This document shows positions 9,726 through 17,122 of a DNA stretch of 64,000 nt, one piece after another. The DNA lies in contig JAYPVI010000003.1 in the NCBI GenBank assembly GCA_038134525.1, forward strand, positions 124,001-188,000, in the 5' to 3' direction. The DNA is from GCA-002727735 sp038134525. Its GTDB lineage: Bacteria > Bacteroidota > Bacteroidia > Flavobacteriales_D > Parvicellaceae. The first letter of the stretch is position 1, and every line of letters starts with the position of its first letter. Under the pieces are notes generated by a model. The model did no database searches, was not told the origin of the DNA, and saw only the letters and a list, made by a program, of their open reading frames with translations. Position numbers and translations under genes: made by a program.

Positions 9726-11165
9726 TTGCTTAAACAATCTTTACAACAACGTTTATTACAAAAACTTTCACCACAGCAAATTCAATTGATGAAAATGCTC
9801 CAACTTCCAACATTAGAATTGGAGCAAAGAATTAAAGAAGAGTTAGAGGAGAATCCAGCATTGGACGAGGGTGAGGAAATAAATTTAGAAGGTTCTTCGT
9901 CTAATGAAGAAGAAGTGGTTACCCACGACAAAAGAGAGGATTTTGATTTTGACCAATATTTAAATGACGAAACACCTTATTACAAAACCCAATCAAATAA
10001 CTACTCAAACGAGGATCAGGACAAGCACACTCCCTATACACTAGGAGATTCATTTACAGAGCGATTATTGAGTCAGATTAAGCTCCGAATCAGAAATGAA
10101 AAACAAAAGATAATTGCAGAGTATCTCATAGGAAATTTAGATGAATCTGGGTATTTAAGAAGAGAATTAATTAATCTCGTAGACGACTTGGCTTTTTCTC
10201 AAAACATTTTAACTACTGAGGATGAAATTGAACTGGTTCTGAAAGAAGTTCAAGAGCTAGAGCCGGCAGGGGTTGGAGCAAGAGATTTAAAAGAATGTCT
10301 ATTAATCCAGCTTGGGAAAAAGGAAAAAACCATTCCTATTATTACAGCAGAAGCTATTTTGGAGCAATGTTTCGATGCATTTATTAAAAAACATTATTCT
10401 AAAATTTCAAAAAAATTGGACATTGACGAAGATGCTATAAAATCAGCTATAGATGAAATTGTAAAATTGAATCCTAAACCAGGAAATTCACTCATAGAAT
10501 CATCAAAATCTATTCAACATATAATTCCTGATTTTATTCTTACTGAATCAGAAGGAGAATTAAGCTTAGAGTTAAATCAACGGAACGCTCCGCCCTTAAA
10601 AATCAGTCCTGATTATGTAGAAATGATCAAAGGGTTTAAGGAAGGAGCAAAGTCAAACAGGGAGAAAGAAGCCATATTATTTATAAAGCAGAAAGTAGAG
10701 GCAGCCAAGTGGTTTATTGACGCGATTAAACAACGTCAAAATACGTTGATGATTACAATGGAAGCGATATTGGACTTTCAACATGACTTTTTTATTACTG
10801 GGGATGAAGCGAAACTTAAACCCATGATACTTAAAGATATTGCTGAAATGATAGATATGGATATTTCAACCATATCTAGGGTTGCCAATAGCAAGCATGT
10901 ATCTACCCCTTATGGCACATTCTTATTAAAGTATTTTTTCAGCGAATCATTAACAACAGATTCTGGCGAAGAAGTGTCAACAAGAGAGGTGAAAAGCATA
11001 CTTAAAGATGCGATCGAAAAAGAAGATAAATCAAAGCCACTTACTGATGAAAAACTAGCTTCTTTATTAAAAGAAAAGGGATATTTAATTGCTAGGAGAA
11101 CTGTTGCAAAGTACCGTGAGCAATTACAAATTCCAGTTGCTAGGTTAAGGAAGCAGTTGGTATAA
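9726..11165 (+). CDS. rpoN: RNA polymerase sigma-54 factor
   Basis: Alternative sigma factor that needs AAA+ activators and reads -24/-12 promoters; 479 aa. Region I is Gln/Leu-rich (QQRLLQKLSPQQIQLMKMLQ, residues 7-26) and is followed by an acidic stretch (region II). The core-binding domain comes next, and the RpoN box ARRTVAKYRE sits near residue 455. The only start before region I is TTG at 9726, because an in-frame TAG lies two codons upstream (9720-9722); the next ATG (residue 22) would remove half of region I. It starts 30 bp after asnS and its stop overlaps the next ATG (TAATG). I found no matching -24/-12 promoter or enhancer-binding protein gene in the window. Confidence 0.95.
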   Translation: MLKQSLQQRLLQKLSPQQIQLMKMLQLPTLELEQRIKEELEENPALDEGEEINLEGSSSNEEEVVTHDKREDFDFDQYLNDETPYYKTQSNNYSNEDQDKHTPYTLGDSFTERLLSQIKLRIRNEKQKIIAEYLIGNLDESGYLRRELINLVDDLAFSQNILTTEDEIELVLKEVQELEPAGVGARDLKECLLIQLGKKEKTIPIITAEAILEQCFDAFIKKHYSKISKKLDIDEDAIKSAIDEIVKLNPKPGNSLIESSKSIQHIIPDFILTESEGELSLELNQRNAPPLKISPDYVEMIKGFKEGAKSNREKEAILFIKQKVEAAKWFIDAIKQRQNTLMITMEAILDFQHDFFITGDEAKLKPMILKDIAEMIDMDISTISRVANSKHVSTPYGTFLLKYFFSESLTTDSGEEVSTREVKSILKDAIEKEDKSKPLTDEKLASLLKEKGYLIARRTVAKYREQLQIPVARLRKQLV

Positions 11166-11821
11166 TGAAGGTAATTTCCCAATTCATATCTTTTATTTTT
11201 CATCCCATTTTTATAGTCCTTTATGCATATTTGATCTACTTTAATACCGATACTTATACTCAGCGGATTTTATATTTATTTAGTCCTGGATTTTTTAAAC
11301 TTTTTCTACTATTTCTTTTTTCAATGGCGGTTTTTTTTCCTTTAACCACTATTATTATTATGAAAAGAACAGGATGGATTTCAAGTTATCATATTCCCAA
11401 TAGAAAGGAACGATTACCGGTACTCATATTTACTATGGTATATTATGGAATGACGTATTTCATATTTAGATCATGGAATCAAAACTTATCGTTTTTTATA
11501 GACCCATTTATCTCTTTTTTATTTGGAGGCTTAATTTTGTTAGTTGTTCTTTTTCTCATTACTATTTTTTGGAAAATAAGCTTACATACGGCATCTATAG
11601 CTGGCTTAACAGGAGGGACGATGGCTCTTTTATTAATTCAAAAAGAAGCTTATAATTTAGACGTTATGATGTGGATTAATTCATTTTTACTTCTTTCTAT
11701 AGGTCTAGTTTCATATAGTAGATTAAGGTTAAATGCTCATCATCATGGTCAAGTGTTGATGGGAATTGCTACAGGATTTACCATAATGTTTTTGATTGTA
11801 ATCAATCAATGGTATATTTAA
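11165..11821 (+). CDS. PAP2-like integral membrane protein
   Basis: Integral membrane protein, 218 aa, with about six hydrophobic helices. Two stretches resemble the end of the PAP2 phosphatase core: KISLHTASIAGLTGG (about 137-151), and RLRLNAHHHGQVLMGIATGF (about 186-205), which has the Arg and His expected from the third PAP2 motif. The classic KX6RP motif is not clear, though an NRKERLP stretch occupies a similar place. It may dephosphorylate a lipid such as undecaprenyl or phosphatidylglycerol phosphate, or be an inactive relative. The ATG overlaps the rpoN stop by one base, so the two are probably co-translated. Its stop shares TTAA with galE on the other strand. Confidence 0.6.
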   Translation: MKVISQFISFIFHPIFIVLYAYLIYFNTDTYTQRILYLFSPGFFKLFLLFLFSMAVFFPLTTIIIMKRTGWISSYHIPNRKERLPVLIFTMVYYGMTYFIFRSWNQNLSFFIDPFISFLFGGLILLVVLFLITIFWKISLHTASIAGLTGGTMALLLIQKEAYNLDVMMWINSFLLLSIGLVSYSRLRLNAHHHGQVLMGIATGFTIMFLIVINQWYI

Positions 11822-12834
11822 TTTAAATGATTTTGCACTTCTTTCTCCCATTTCCAAGCATGATGTAATGCATCTGCTAAACTATATTTCGGCTTCCACT
11901 TTAAAAGATCAACTATTTTTGTATTATCTGCGTAAATAGAAGGGACATCTCCAGCTCTTCTTTTCCCAATTTTAAAATTTAATTTTTCCCCAATTTCTTT
12001 TTCAAAAGTTTTAATCACCTCTAAAACAGAATATCCTTTTCCCGTTCCTACATTTAATGTTAAGGGCTTATGATTCCGTTCTATTCCATATTTTAGTGTA
12101 AGCACATGAGCTTCAGCTAAGTCAACAACGTGAATATAATCTCTGATGCAATATCCATCAGGTGTGTCATAATCATTCCCAAAAACAGTTAACATCTGCC
12201 TCTTTCCTGTAGCTGTTTGCATAATGTAAGGAATTAAATTATTGGGCACTCCTAATGGTAATTCACCGATTTTACCGCTAGAATGCGCCCCGATGGGGTT
12301 GAAATATCGTAGTAATGAAAGATTGCAATAAGGTTTGGTTTTGAAATAATCCAATAATATTTTTTCTCCCATTTGTTTGGTCTCACCATATGGAGAAAAA
12401 GCAGCTTTGGTTGCAGTGGATTCTTTTACAGGAATACTATCGGGTTCACCGTAAACAGTGCATGAAGAAGAAAACACAAATGATTTTATGTCGTATTCTT
12501 CAATGACCTTAATTAAATTGATAAGGTTGCTAACGTTATTTTCATAATATTTAAGCGGATTATTTACTGATTCGTTAACAGCTTTATCTGCAGCAAAATG
12601 TATAATCCCCCCTGGATTTTCTTCTTTAAAAACCCGCTTCATTTCTTTTATATTTCCACAATCAATTTCATAATGTTTGATAGCTTTTGAAGTTATTCCT
12701 TCAATTTGTTTTAAGATGAATTTTTCAGAATTTCTAAAATCATCAATGATAACAGGGTCGTAACCACACTCTATTAACTGAACAACGGTATGTGAACCAA
12801 TAAACCCTGCTCCACCAGTGACAATGATTTTCAT
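11818..12834 (-). CDS. galE: UDP-glucose 4-epimerase
   Basis: Extended short-chain dehydrogenase/reductase that interconverts UDP-glucose and UDP-galactose with bound NAD, 338 aa. The Rossmann motif GGAGFIGSH lies at residues 7-15. The catalytic Ser/Thr region is VFSSSCTVYGEP (about residues 119-130). The active-site YGETK, of YxxxK type, is near residue 149, followed by the conserved LRYFNPIGAH. Length and motifs fit GalE rather than the longer-chain relatives. It supplies sugar nucleotides for surface polysaccharide. It stands alone, convergent with the PAP2-like gene and divergent from the SRPBCC gene. Confidence 0.95.
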   Translation of the reverse strand: MKIIVTGGAGFIGSHTVVQLIECGYDPVIIDDFRNSEKFILKQIEGITSKAIKHYEIDCGNIKEMKRVFKEENPGGIIHFAADKAVNESVNNPLKYYENNVSNLINLIKVIEEYDIKSFVFSSSCTVYGEPDSIPVKESTATKAAFSPYGETKQMGEKILLDYFKTKPYCNLSLLRYFNPIGAHSSGKIGELPLGVPNNLIPYIMQTATGKRQMLTVFGNDYDTPDGYCIRDYIHVVDLAEAHVLTLKYGIERNHKPLTLNVGTGKGYSVLEVIKTFEKEIGEKLNFKIGKRRAGDVPSIYADNTKIVDLLKWKPKYSLADALHHAWKWEKEVQNHLN

Positions 12835-12897
12835 AAAAGAAATTTAAGTGTAAAACTATTGAAATATTATATTTAAGTGAATTACTTGCAAAATATA

Positions 12898-13431
12898 ATG
12901 GCTTATCAATTAAAAAAAGAAATATTATTGGATGCACCAAGGTCGCTTGTTTGGAAAACTTATAGAGATCATTTACCAGAGCTTGCCGTTGTTATGCCTA
13001 CAGTTGAATCCATTACGGTAATGAAACGCGAAGAAAAAAAAAGTGAACTTTACCTAGAGAATATTTGGAAACTTTCTGCCGGAATCCCAAATGTAATTAG
13101 GAAAATAATTCCTCAGAATTTGTTCTCCTATAAGGATCAGGCAATCTGGAAACAAGATGATTGGATCTGTTACTTTATTGAAACACCAGTTGATGATAGT
13201 GACATTTATATTTGTAAGGGGAGAAACACCTTTTTAGACATAAATGATAAAACGGTATTAGAAATTTCATTTGAGTTAATTATTGATCCACAAAAAATTC
13301 CCGGTATTCCATATATTATTGCAAAGGGCTTAGTTAAAAAAATAGAACCCATCATTTCTCAAGAGGTCGCAAAAAATCTAGAAAAGACAGCAAGACATGT
13401 GGAAGCATTTATTCAAAAAAATAACTCATGA
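12898..13431 (+). CDS. SRPBCC (START-like) family protein
   Basis: Small soluble protein of about 177 aa. The opening MAYQLKKEILLDAPRSLVWK is the first strand and helix pattern of polyketide-cyclase/START-like ligand-binding folds. The rest alternates strands with a long C-terminal helix (residues about 140-175). I chose the ATG at 12898 because it puts this strand at the N-terminus; a GTG at 12877 would add seven residues. The ligand and function are unknown. The stop overlaps the DinB start by 4 bp (ATGA), so it heads what looks like a seven-gene operon. Confidence 0.65.
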   Translation: MAYQLKKEILLDAPRSLVWKTYRDHLPELAVVMPTVESITVMKREEKKSELYLENIWKLSAGIPNVIRKIIPQNLFSYKDQAIWKQDDWICYFIETPVDDSDIYICKGRNTFLDINDKTVLEISFELIIDPQKIPGIPYIIAKGLVKKIEPIISQEVAKNLEKTARHVEAFIQKNNS

Positions 13432-13913
13432 TATCCAAAACGATTGCTGAACAGATGGACCAAACTAGGGAAATGACACGATTTTATTTAAGTCAATTAA
13501 AAGCAGCAGACCCTTATGAGATTCACACCATTAAAAATAAAAAAGTAAACCCCATTATTTGGGAAATAGGCCACTTAACGGTAACCCAAAATTGGTTAGT
13601 CATGTATTTGTGCAATGGGCCATCTGAGCGTATTTCATGGGCCAAAACATTTAGCATGGGAAGTTCACCAACCTCTAACAAAGAAGATTATCCGCCTTAC
13701 GATGAGGTTTGGAACATGTTCAAGCACATTCATCAAAAATCAATACATTTTGTGAGTGAATTATCGGATCAAGATTTACTTAAAACCACTGATAAAGACC
13801 TCTTTTTTTTAAGAAATAACAGCTATAAAGATGCCATTATGCATTCCATTAGACATGAAGGAATTCATGCAGGTTGTATTAGTTGGCATTGTAAAATAAA
13901 TTCTAAAATATGA
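13428..13913 (+). CDS. DinB-like family protein
   Basis: Four-helix-bundle protein of the DinB/YfiT superfamily, 161 aa. The three metal-site His positions can be picked out: HLTVTQNW near residue 49, and RHEGIHAGCISWH near residues 144-156, which holds several His. Members bind Zn or Ni and many act as thiol-dependent S-transferases, but the substrate here is unknown. It overlaps the SRPBCC gene upstream and the first array gene downstream by 4 bp each (ATGA). This tight coupling suggests the array belongs to the same operon. Confidence 0.75.
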   Translation: MISKTIAEQMDQTREMTRFYLSQLKAADPYEIHTIKNKKVNPIIWEIGHLTVTQNWLVMYLCNGPSERISWAKTFSMGSSPTSNKEDYPPYDEVWNMFKHIHQKSIHFVSELSDQDLLKTTDKDLFFLRNNSYKDAIMHSIRHEGIHAGCISWHCKINSKI

Positions 13914-15004
13914 ATAACATAAAAGAAATAGAGCAATTAATAGATGATTGTAATTCAAAATTGAACTGTATACTAAGCTTAGAAAAGAACAATCAAGATC
14001 AAGACAAATTAATCATCAAGCTTCTAGGATTAGGGGGTCAATTTAAGACTCAAAAACAAAAAATTATAATATTAATTATACTTATACTGCTTGCTGTTTT
14101 TATCCCATTCACATACATCTTCGGATTTTTCATGATGATCTTTTATGTTGTAGCTATTTATGCATTATTTGTAGATACTGTTTTTGAGATAGATAAAGAA
14201 ATAATTGCAAAAAAAGCCCTCTTATTTAATAAATTTATGATATCCAAAAAAGAGATAAATTGTAATGAATTAAATCGCTTTGAAGTAGTTCGAAATGAAT
14301 ATAGGACAAAAGAAGGAACAAAAGTTAATTACAAATTAACAGCAATCTTTAAAAATGAAAACAAATTAGTAATATATACTGGTTTTGATCCAGCGTTATT
14401 AAATGCTCTAGATAATCTAATTGAGAAATTTCTTGGAATAGAAGATGAAAGTAATGAGAGTCAGCTTTTAGAGATTAAAAAATCAAAAGTACAAGTAGCT
14501 TTTGAAAAAGAAATACAGCAAACCAATCTTGACACAAGTAAACCATCTAAGTCATATCCATTTAAGGTAAAAAGTAATTTAATTCAAGACGAGATCATTT
14601 ACTTTTCAAAATTTAATCACAGAAGTATCGGTGTTTTTTTAATAATTTTTGGAGCAGCATTCACTTTGATCAGTTTATTTATTTTTAGCCCAATCGGAGT
14701 TCCATTGTTTATATGGGGTTTAAGTAAATTACTCAATAAACAACATGTAAATGTTACACAACAGAAAATAGTCTACTTTACAAAACCAATTTCATTAAAA
14801 AAACAAAAAGAATTATTAAAAAGTAGAATAACAAAAGTTGAGGTTGTTGATTCTGGTGTGACTACAAATGGTGTTATGAGTCATCACTTAATAGTTATCA
14901 CAAAAGACAATTCAAAGCATAAATTAATTAGACATGCCTTTAATCGTCCGGCTTTAGAGCACATCTGTCAAAAAATTAATGAAAGATTAGGCCTTACGTC
15001 TTAG
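13910..15004 (+). CDS. Array protein A1: two-module membrane protein with PH-like domains
   Basis: I do not recognise a named family. The protein (364 aa) has a coiled N-terminal region, a hydrophobic hairpin (about residues 50-92) and a strand-rich domain ending in a helix (about 93-178). A Ser/Lys-rich linker follows, then a second hairpin (about 240-275) and a second strand-plus-helix domain (about 283-364, ending HICQKINERLGLTS). Both soluble domains have the strand pattern followed by one C-terminal helix seen in bacterial PH-like domains; this is inference. It is clearly paralogous to A2 (17077-18162) along its length apart from the first 40 residues. The ATG overlaps the DinB stop. Confidence 0.75.
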   Translation: MNNIKEIEQLIDDCNSKLNCILSLEKNNQDQDKLIIKLLGLGGQFKTQKQKIIILIILILLAVFIPFTYIFGFFMMIFYVVAIYALFVDTVFEIDKEIIAKKALLFNKFMISKKEINCNELNRFEVVRNEYRTKEGTKVNYKLTAIFKNENKLVIYTGFDPALLNALDNLIEKFLGIEDESNESQLLEIKKSKVQVAFEKEIQQTNLDTSKPSKSYPFKVKSNLIQDEIIYFSKFNHRSIGVFLIIFGAAFTLISLFIFSPIGVPLFIWGLSKLLNKQHVNVTQQKIVYFTKPISLKKQKELLKSRITKVEVVDSGVTTNGVMSHHLIVITKDNSKHKLIRHAFNRPALEHICQKINERLGLTS

Positions 15005-15150
15005 CAGCAAGATAAATAGACTTGGAAAACAAAGAAGACATATTAAAGGAGTTTGAGAAAATCAACGCCACCAGTAAAAAAATTAACAACACACACTACC
15101 ATGTAAGTATTGTTGAAGATCAATTTGGTAAAGAGGCAATATTAATTAGT
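14951..15150 (+). repeat. Array junction repeat 1, copy a (A1 3' end to B1 5' end)
   Basis: About 200 bp spanning the end of A1, the 17-bp gap and the start of B1. It recurs at 16324-16523 (offset 1373 bp) over the end of C and the start of B2, with only scattered differences. Confidence 0.85.
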
Positions 15151-15624
15151 TCCAAAAAACAATTCTTTAAGAATACTCATCTTCTAAAATTTAATTTATT
15201 TACTAACCTCATATTTATTATGCATTGGTTAATAACTAAAGAAGATTTTGCAGACCGAATGAATTCAGAATATATATATTTGATATTTCCTACATTCTTT
15301 TGGATCATGTATTTTTTATCTTTATTATTTCGATTTAAAATACATACTTGTACAGTATCTAAAGAAAAGATTTCTTACGGAACCAAACCCTTTTCCATGT
15401 TAGGCGAGAAAATACTACTAACTATACTAACTAGTAATATACAAAGTATTGAAGTTGACTACACGGGCAAGAATGAAAAGGAGGGACCAGAATATGGTAT
15501 TTATTTTTTATTAAAAGACAAAACCAAAGTAATGTTGTTTACAAACACAAATAAATTGGCAACAGATGAATTAAGTCAAATAATTAGAAAATTTTTAGAT
15601 ATTCCGTATAAAGGCAACAGTTAA
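15022..15624 (+). CDS. Array protein B1: single-module membrane protein
   Basis: Paralogue of B2 (16395-16973), 200 aa. The order is a short acidic N-terminus (ENKEDILKEFEKINATSKK), a strand pair ending VSIVEDQFGKEAILIS, two hydrophobic helices (about residues 55-72 and 88-106) and a C-terminal strand-rich domain ending in a helix (DELSQIIRKFLDIPYKG). The start is TTG at 15022. No nearby ATG would keep the N-terminus, and the residues right after TTG are conserved in four array genes. It follows A1 by 17 bp. The function is unknown, and it is probably an inner-membrane protein. Confidence 0.7.
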   Translation: MENKEDILKEFEKINATSKKINNTHYHVSIVEDQFGKEAILISSKKQFFKNTHLLKFNLFTNLIFIMHWLITKEDFADRMNSEYIYLIFPTFFWIMYFLSLLFRFKIHTCTVSKEKISYGTKPFSMLGEKILLTILTSNIQSIEVDYTGKNEKEGPEYGIYFLLKDKTKVMLFTNTNKLATDELSQIIRKFLDIPYKGNS

Positions 15625-15775
15625 ATGAAGTCCAATGATTAGAATTTGTATAGACTCTTTAGCACCAGAAAAAAAACCTTAAAAAGCTATTCTTTAAAAA
15701 AACTTTATAGGTATTGAAAATAAATAGAATTGGAAAATAATGAAGACATATTAAAAGATTTTGAAGAACTCACTT
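15550..15775 (+). repeat. Array junction repeat 2, copy a (B1 3' end to C 5' end)
   Basis: About 225 bp covering the last codons of B1, the whole 105-bp gap and the first codons of C. It recurs at 16899-17122 (offset about 1349 bp) between B2 and A2. The first 90 bases are nearly identical, including the non-coding part. Confidence 0.85.
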
Positions 15776-16377
15776 CTGTTAAAGTAGAAAATGCTCATTT
15801 CGATATGTCTATTAATGAAGATCAGTTTGGACAAAAAACACTTAATATTATTCACTCTAAAAAAAATATACAGGTAGCAATGGGAGCATTTGAAAAGATG
15901 TCTGACGTTTTATGGGTTGTTCTTAATTTTGTTATGTCGATTATCTTATTGATAGCGATAATAGTAAAGATTAAATTTTCTTTAGAATTACCACCATTAA
16001 ATTCAGGTAGTTATGATTTTTATTCAGCAGTTTTTTGCTTCTTTCTTTTTTACATTCCCTCATTTATTTCAGTTAAAAACTTTTTATTTTTAGATAAAAC
16101 AATAAATGATGTGGAGCACTTAAATATTGGAAATGATAGAATTACATTTTATACAAAGACCATTTCAGAAAAAGGTAAAATTGAACTATTGAAAAGCGAA
16201 ATCACACATCTTGAAGTATCTAGTTCAGGAACAAGATTTAACAATAGACATAGTTACCACCTAATAGTTTTCACAAACACCAACAAAAGTTATAAGCTCA
16301 TCACCCATAATTTTAATAAAAAAGCTTTAGAGCACATCTGTCAAAAAATTAATGAAAGATTAAACCTTACGTCTTAG
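15730..16377 (+). CDS. Array protein C: single-module membrane protein, mosaic of A and B types
   Basis: Protein of 215 aa with no family I recognise. The N-terminus (ENNEDILKDFEE, then SINEDQFGQKTLNI) is of the shared array type. Two hydrophobic segments follow (about residues 58-82 and 95-115). The C-terminal 75 residues match the second module of A1 and A2 (KTISEKGKIELLKSEITHLE; ending HICQKINERLNLTS). So C resembles an A protein lacking its first module. The start is TTG at 15730, in the same sequence context as its neighbours. It sits 105 bp after B1 and 17 bp before B2. Confidence 0.7.
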   Translation: MENNEDILKDFEELTSVKVENAHFDMSINEDQFGQKTLNIIHSKKNIQVAMGAFEKMSDVLWVVLNFVMSIILLIAIIVKIKFSLELPPLNSGSYDFYSAVFCFFLFYIPSFISVKNFLFLDKTINDVEHLNIGNDRITFYTKTISEKGKIELLKSEITHLEVSSSGTRFNNRHSYHLIVFTNTNKSYKLITHNFNKKALEHICQKINERLNLTS

Positions 16378-16523
16378 CAGCAAGATATATAGACTTGGAA
16401 AATATTGAAGACATATTAAAGGAGTTTGAAAAAATCAACACCACCAGTAAAAAAATTAAAAATACAGACTACTACGTAAGTATTGTTGAAGATCAATTTG
16501 GTAAAGAAGAATTATTAATAAGT
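16324..16523 (+). repeat. Array junction repeat 1, copy b (C 3' end to B2 5' end)
   Basis: Second copy of the repeat at 14951-15150, including the 17-bp intergenic stretch with the shared TTG start context (agACTTGGAAAA). Confidence 0.85.
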
Positions 16524-16973
16524 CCTAAAAAATACGTTGTGAATTATCTTATTGGTATTTTTGTTTTATTTTTTAGTGTAATAATTTTTATTGTTTGGCT
16601 AGGCTCTTTATTCACAGGCACAGGAGATGTGGTATTGTATTTAGGTCTCCCAATCTTTTGGATTGTGTTACTTTTTTTTGGGTTTTCTCAATTCCAAAAT
16701 ACATCTTGGACTATATCTAAAGAAAAAATTTCTTCACGAACCAAACCTATTTCCATTTTAGGCGAGACAAAACTACTTATTAGTAATATACAAAGTATTG
16801 ACGTTGCCAATACGGGTTGGAAGGTAAATGATGAACTAGTTTATGGTATTTACTGCTTAAGCAAAGACAAAACAAAAGATTTATTATTTGCTAGCACAAA
16901 TAAATTGGCAACAGATAAATTAAGTCAAATAATTAGAAAATTTTTAGATATTCCGTATAAAGGCAACAGTTAA
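16395..16973 (+). CDS. Array protein B2: single-module membrane protein
   Basis: Close paralogue of B1, 192 aa. It shares the N-terminus (ENIEDILKEFEKINTTSKKI), the EDQFGKEELLIS strand pair, two hydrophobic helices (about residues 50-68 and 78-95) and the C-terminal domain ending SQIIRKFLDIPYKGNS. The membrane part differs more than the ends, as expected if the ends were homogenised or selected. The TTG start at 16395 is chosen by the conserved N-terminus. The gene lies 17 bp after C and 103 bp before A2. The function is unknown. Confidence 0.7.
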   Translation: MENIEDILKEFEKINTTSKKIKNTDYYVSIVEDQFGKEELLISPKKYVVNYLIGIFVLFFSVIIFIVWLGSLFTGTGDVVLYLGLPIFWIVLLFFGFSQFQNTSWTISKEKISSRTKPISILGETKLLISNIQSIDVANTGWKVNDELVYGIYCLSKDKTKDLLFASTNKLATDKLSQIIRKFLDIPYKGNS

Positions 16974-17122
16974 ATGAAGTCCAATGATTAGAATTTGTAT
17001 AGACTTTTCAGCACCCAAAAAAACCTTAAAAATCTATTCTATAAAAAAAAATTATAGGTATTGAAAATAAATAGACTTGGAAACCACTGAAGACATATTA
17101 AAAGAGTTTGAAGACTTTGCTG
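16899..17122 (+). repeat. Array junction repeat 2, copy b (B2 3' end to A2 5' end)
   Basis: Second copy of the repeat at 15550-15775, again including the whole gap between the two genes and the TTG start of the next gene. Confidence 0.85.

Noticed and set aside
9726..11165. Search for sigma-54 (-24/-12) promoters in the window because rpoN is present
   Set aside because: TGGCAC occurrences inspected by eye lack a TTGC at the right distance, and no sigma-54 activator gene is present.
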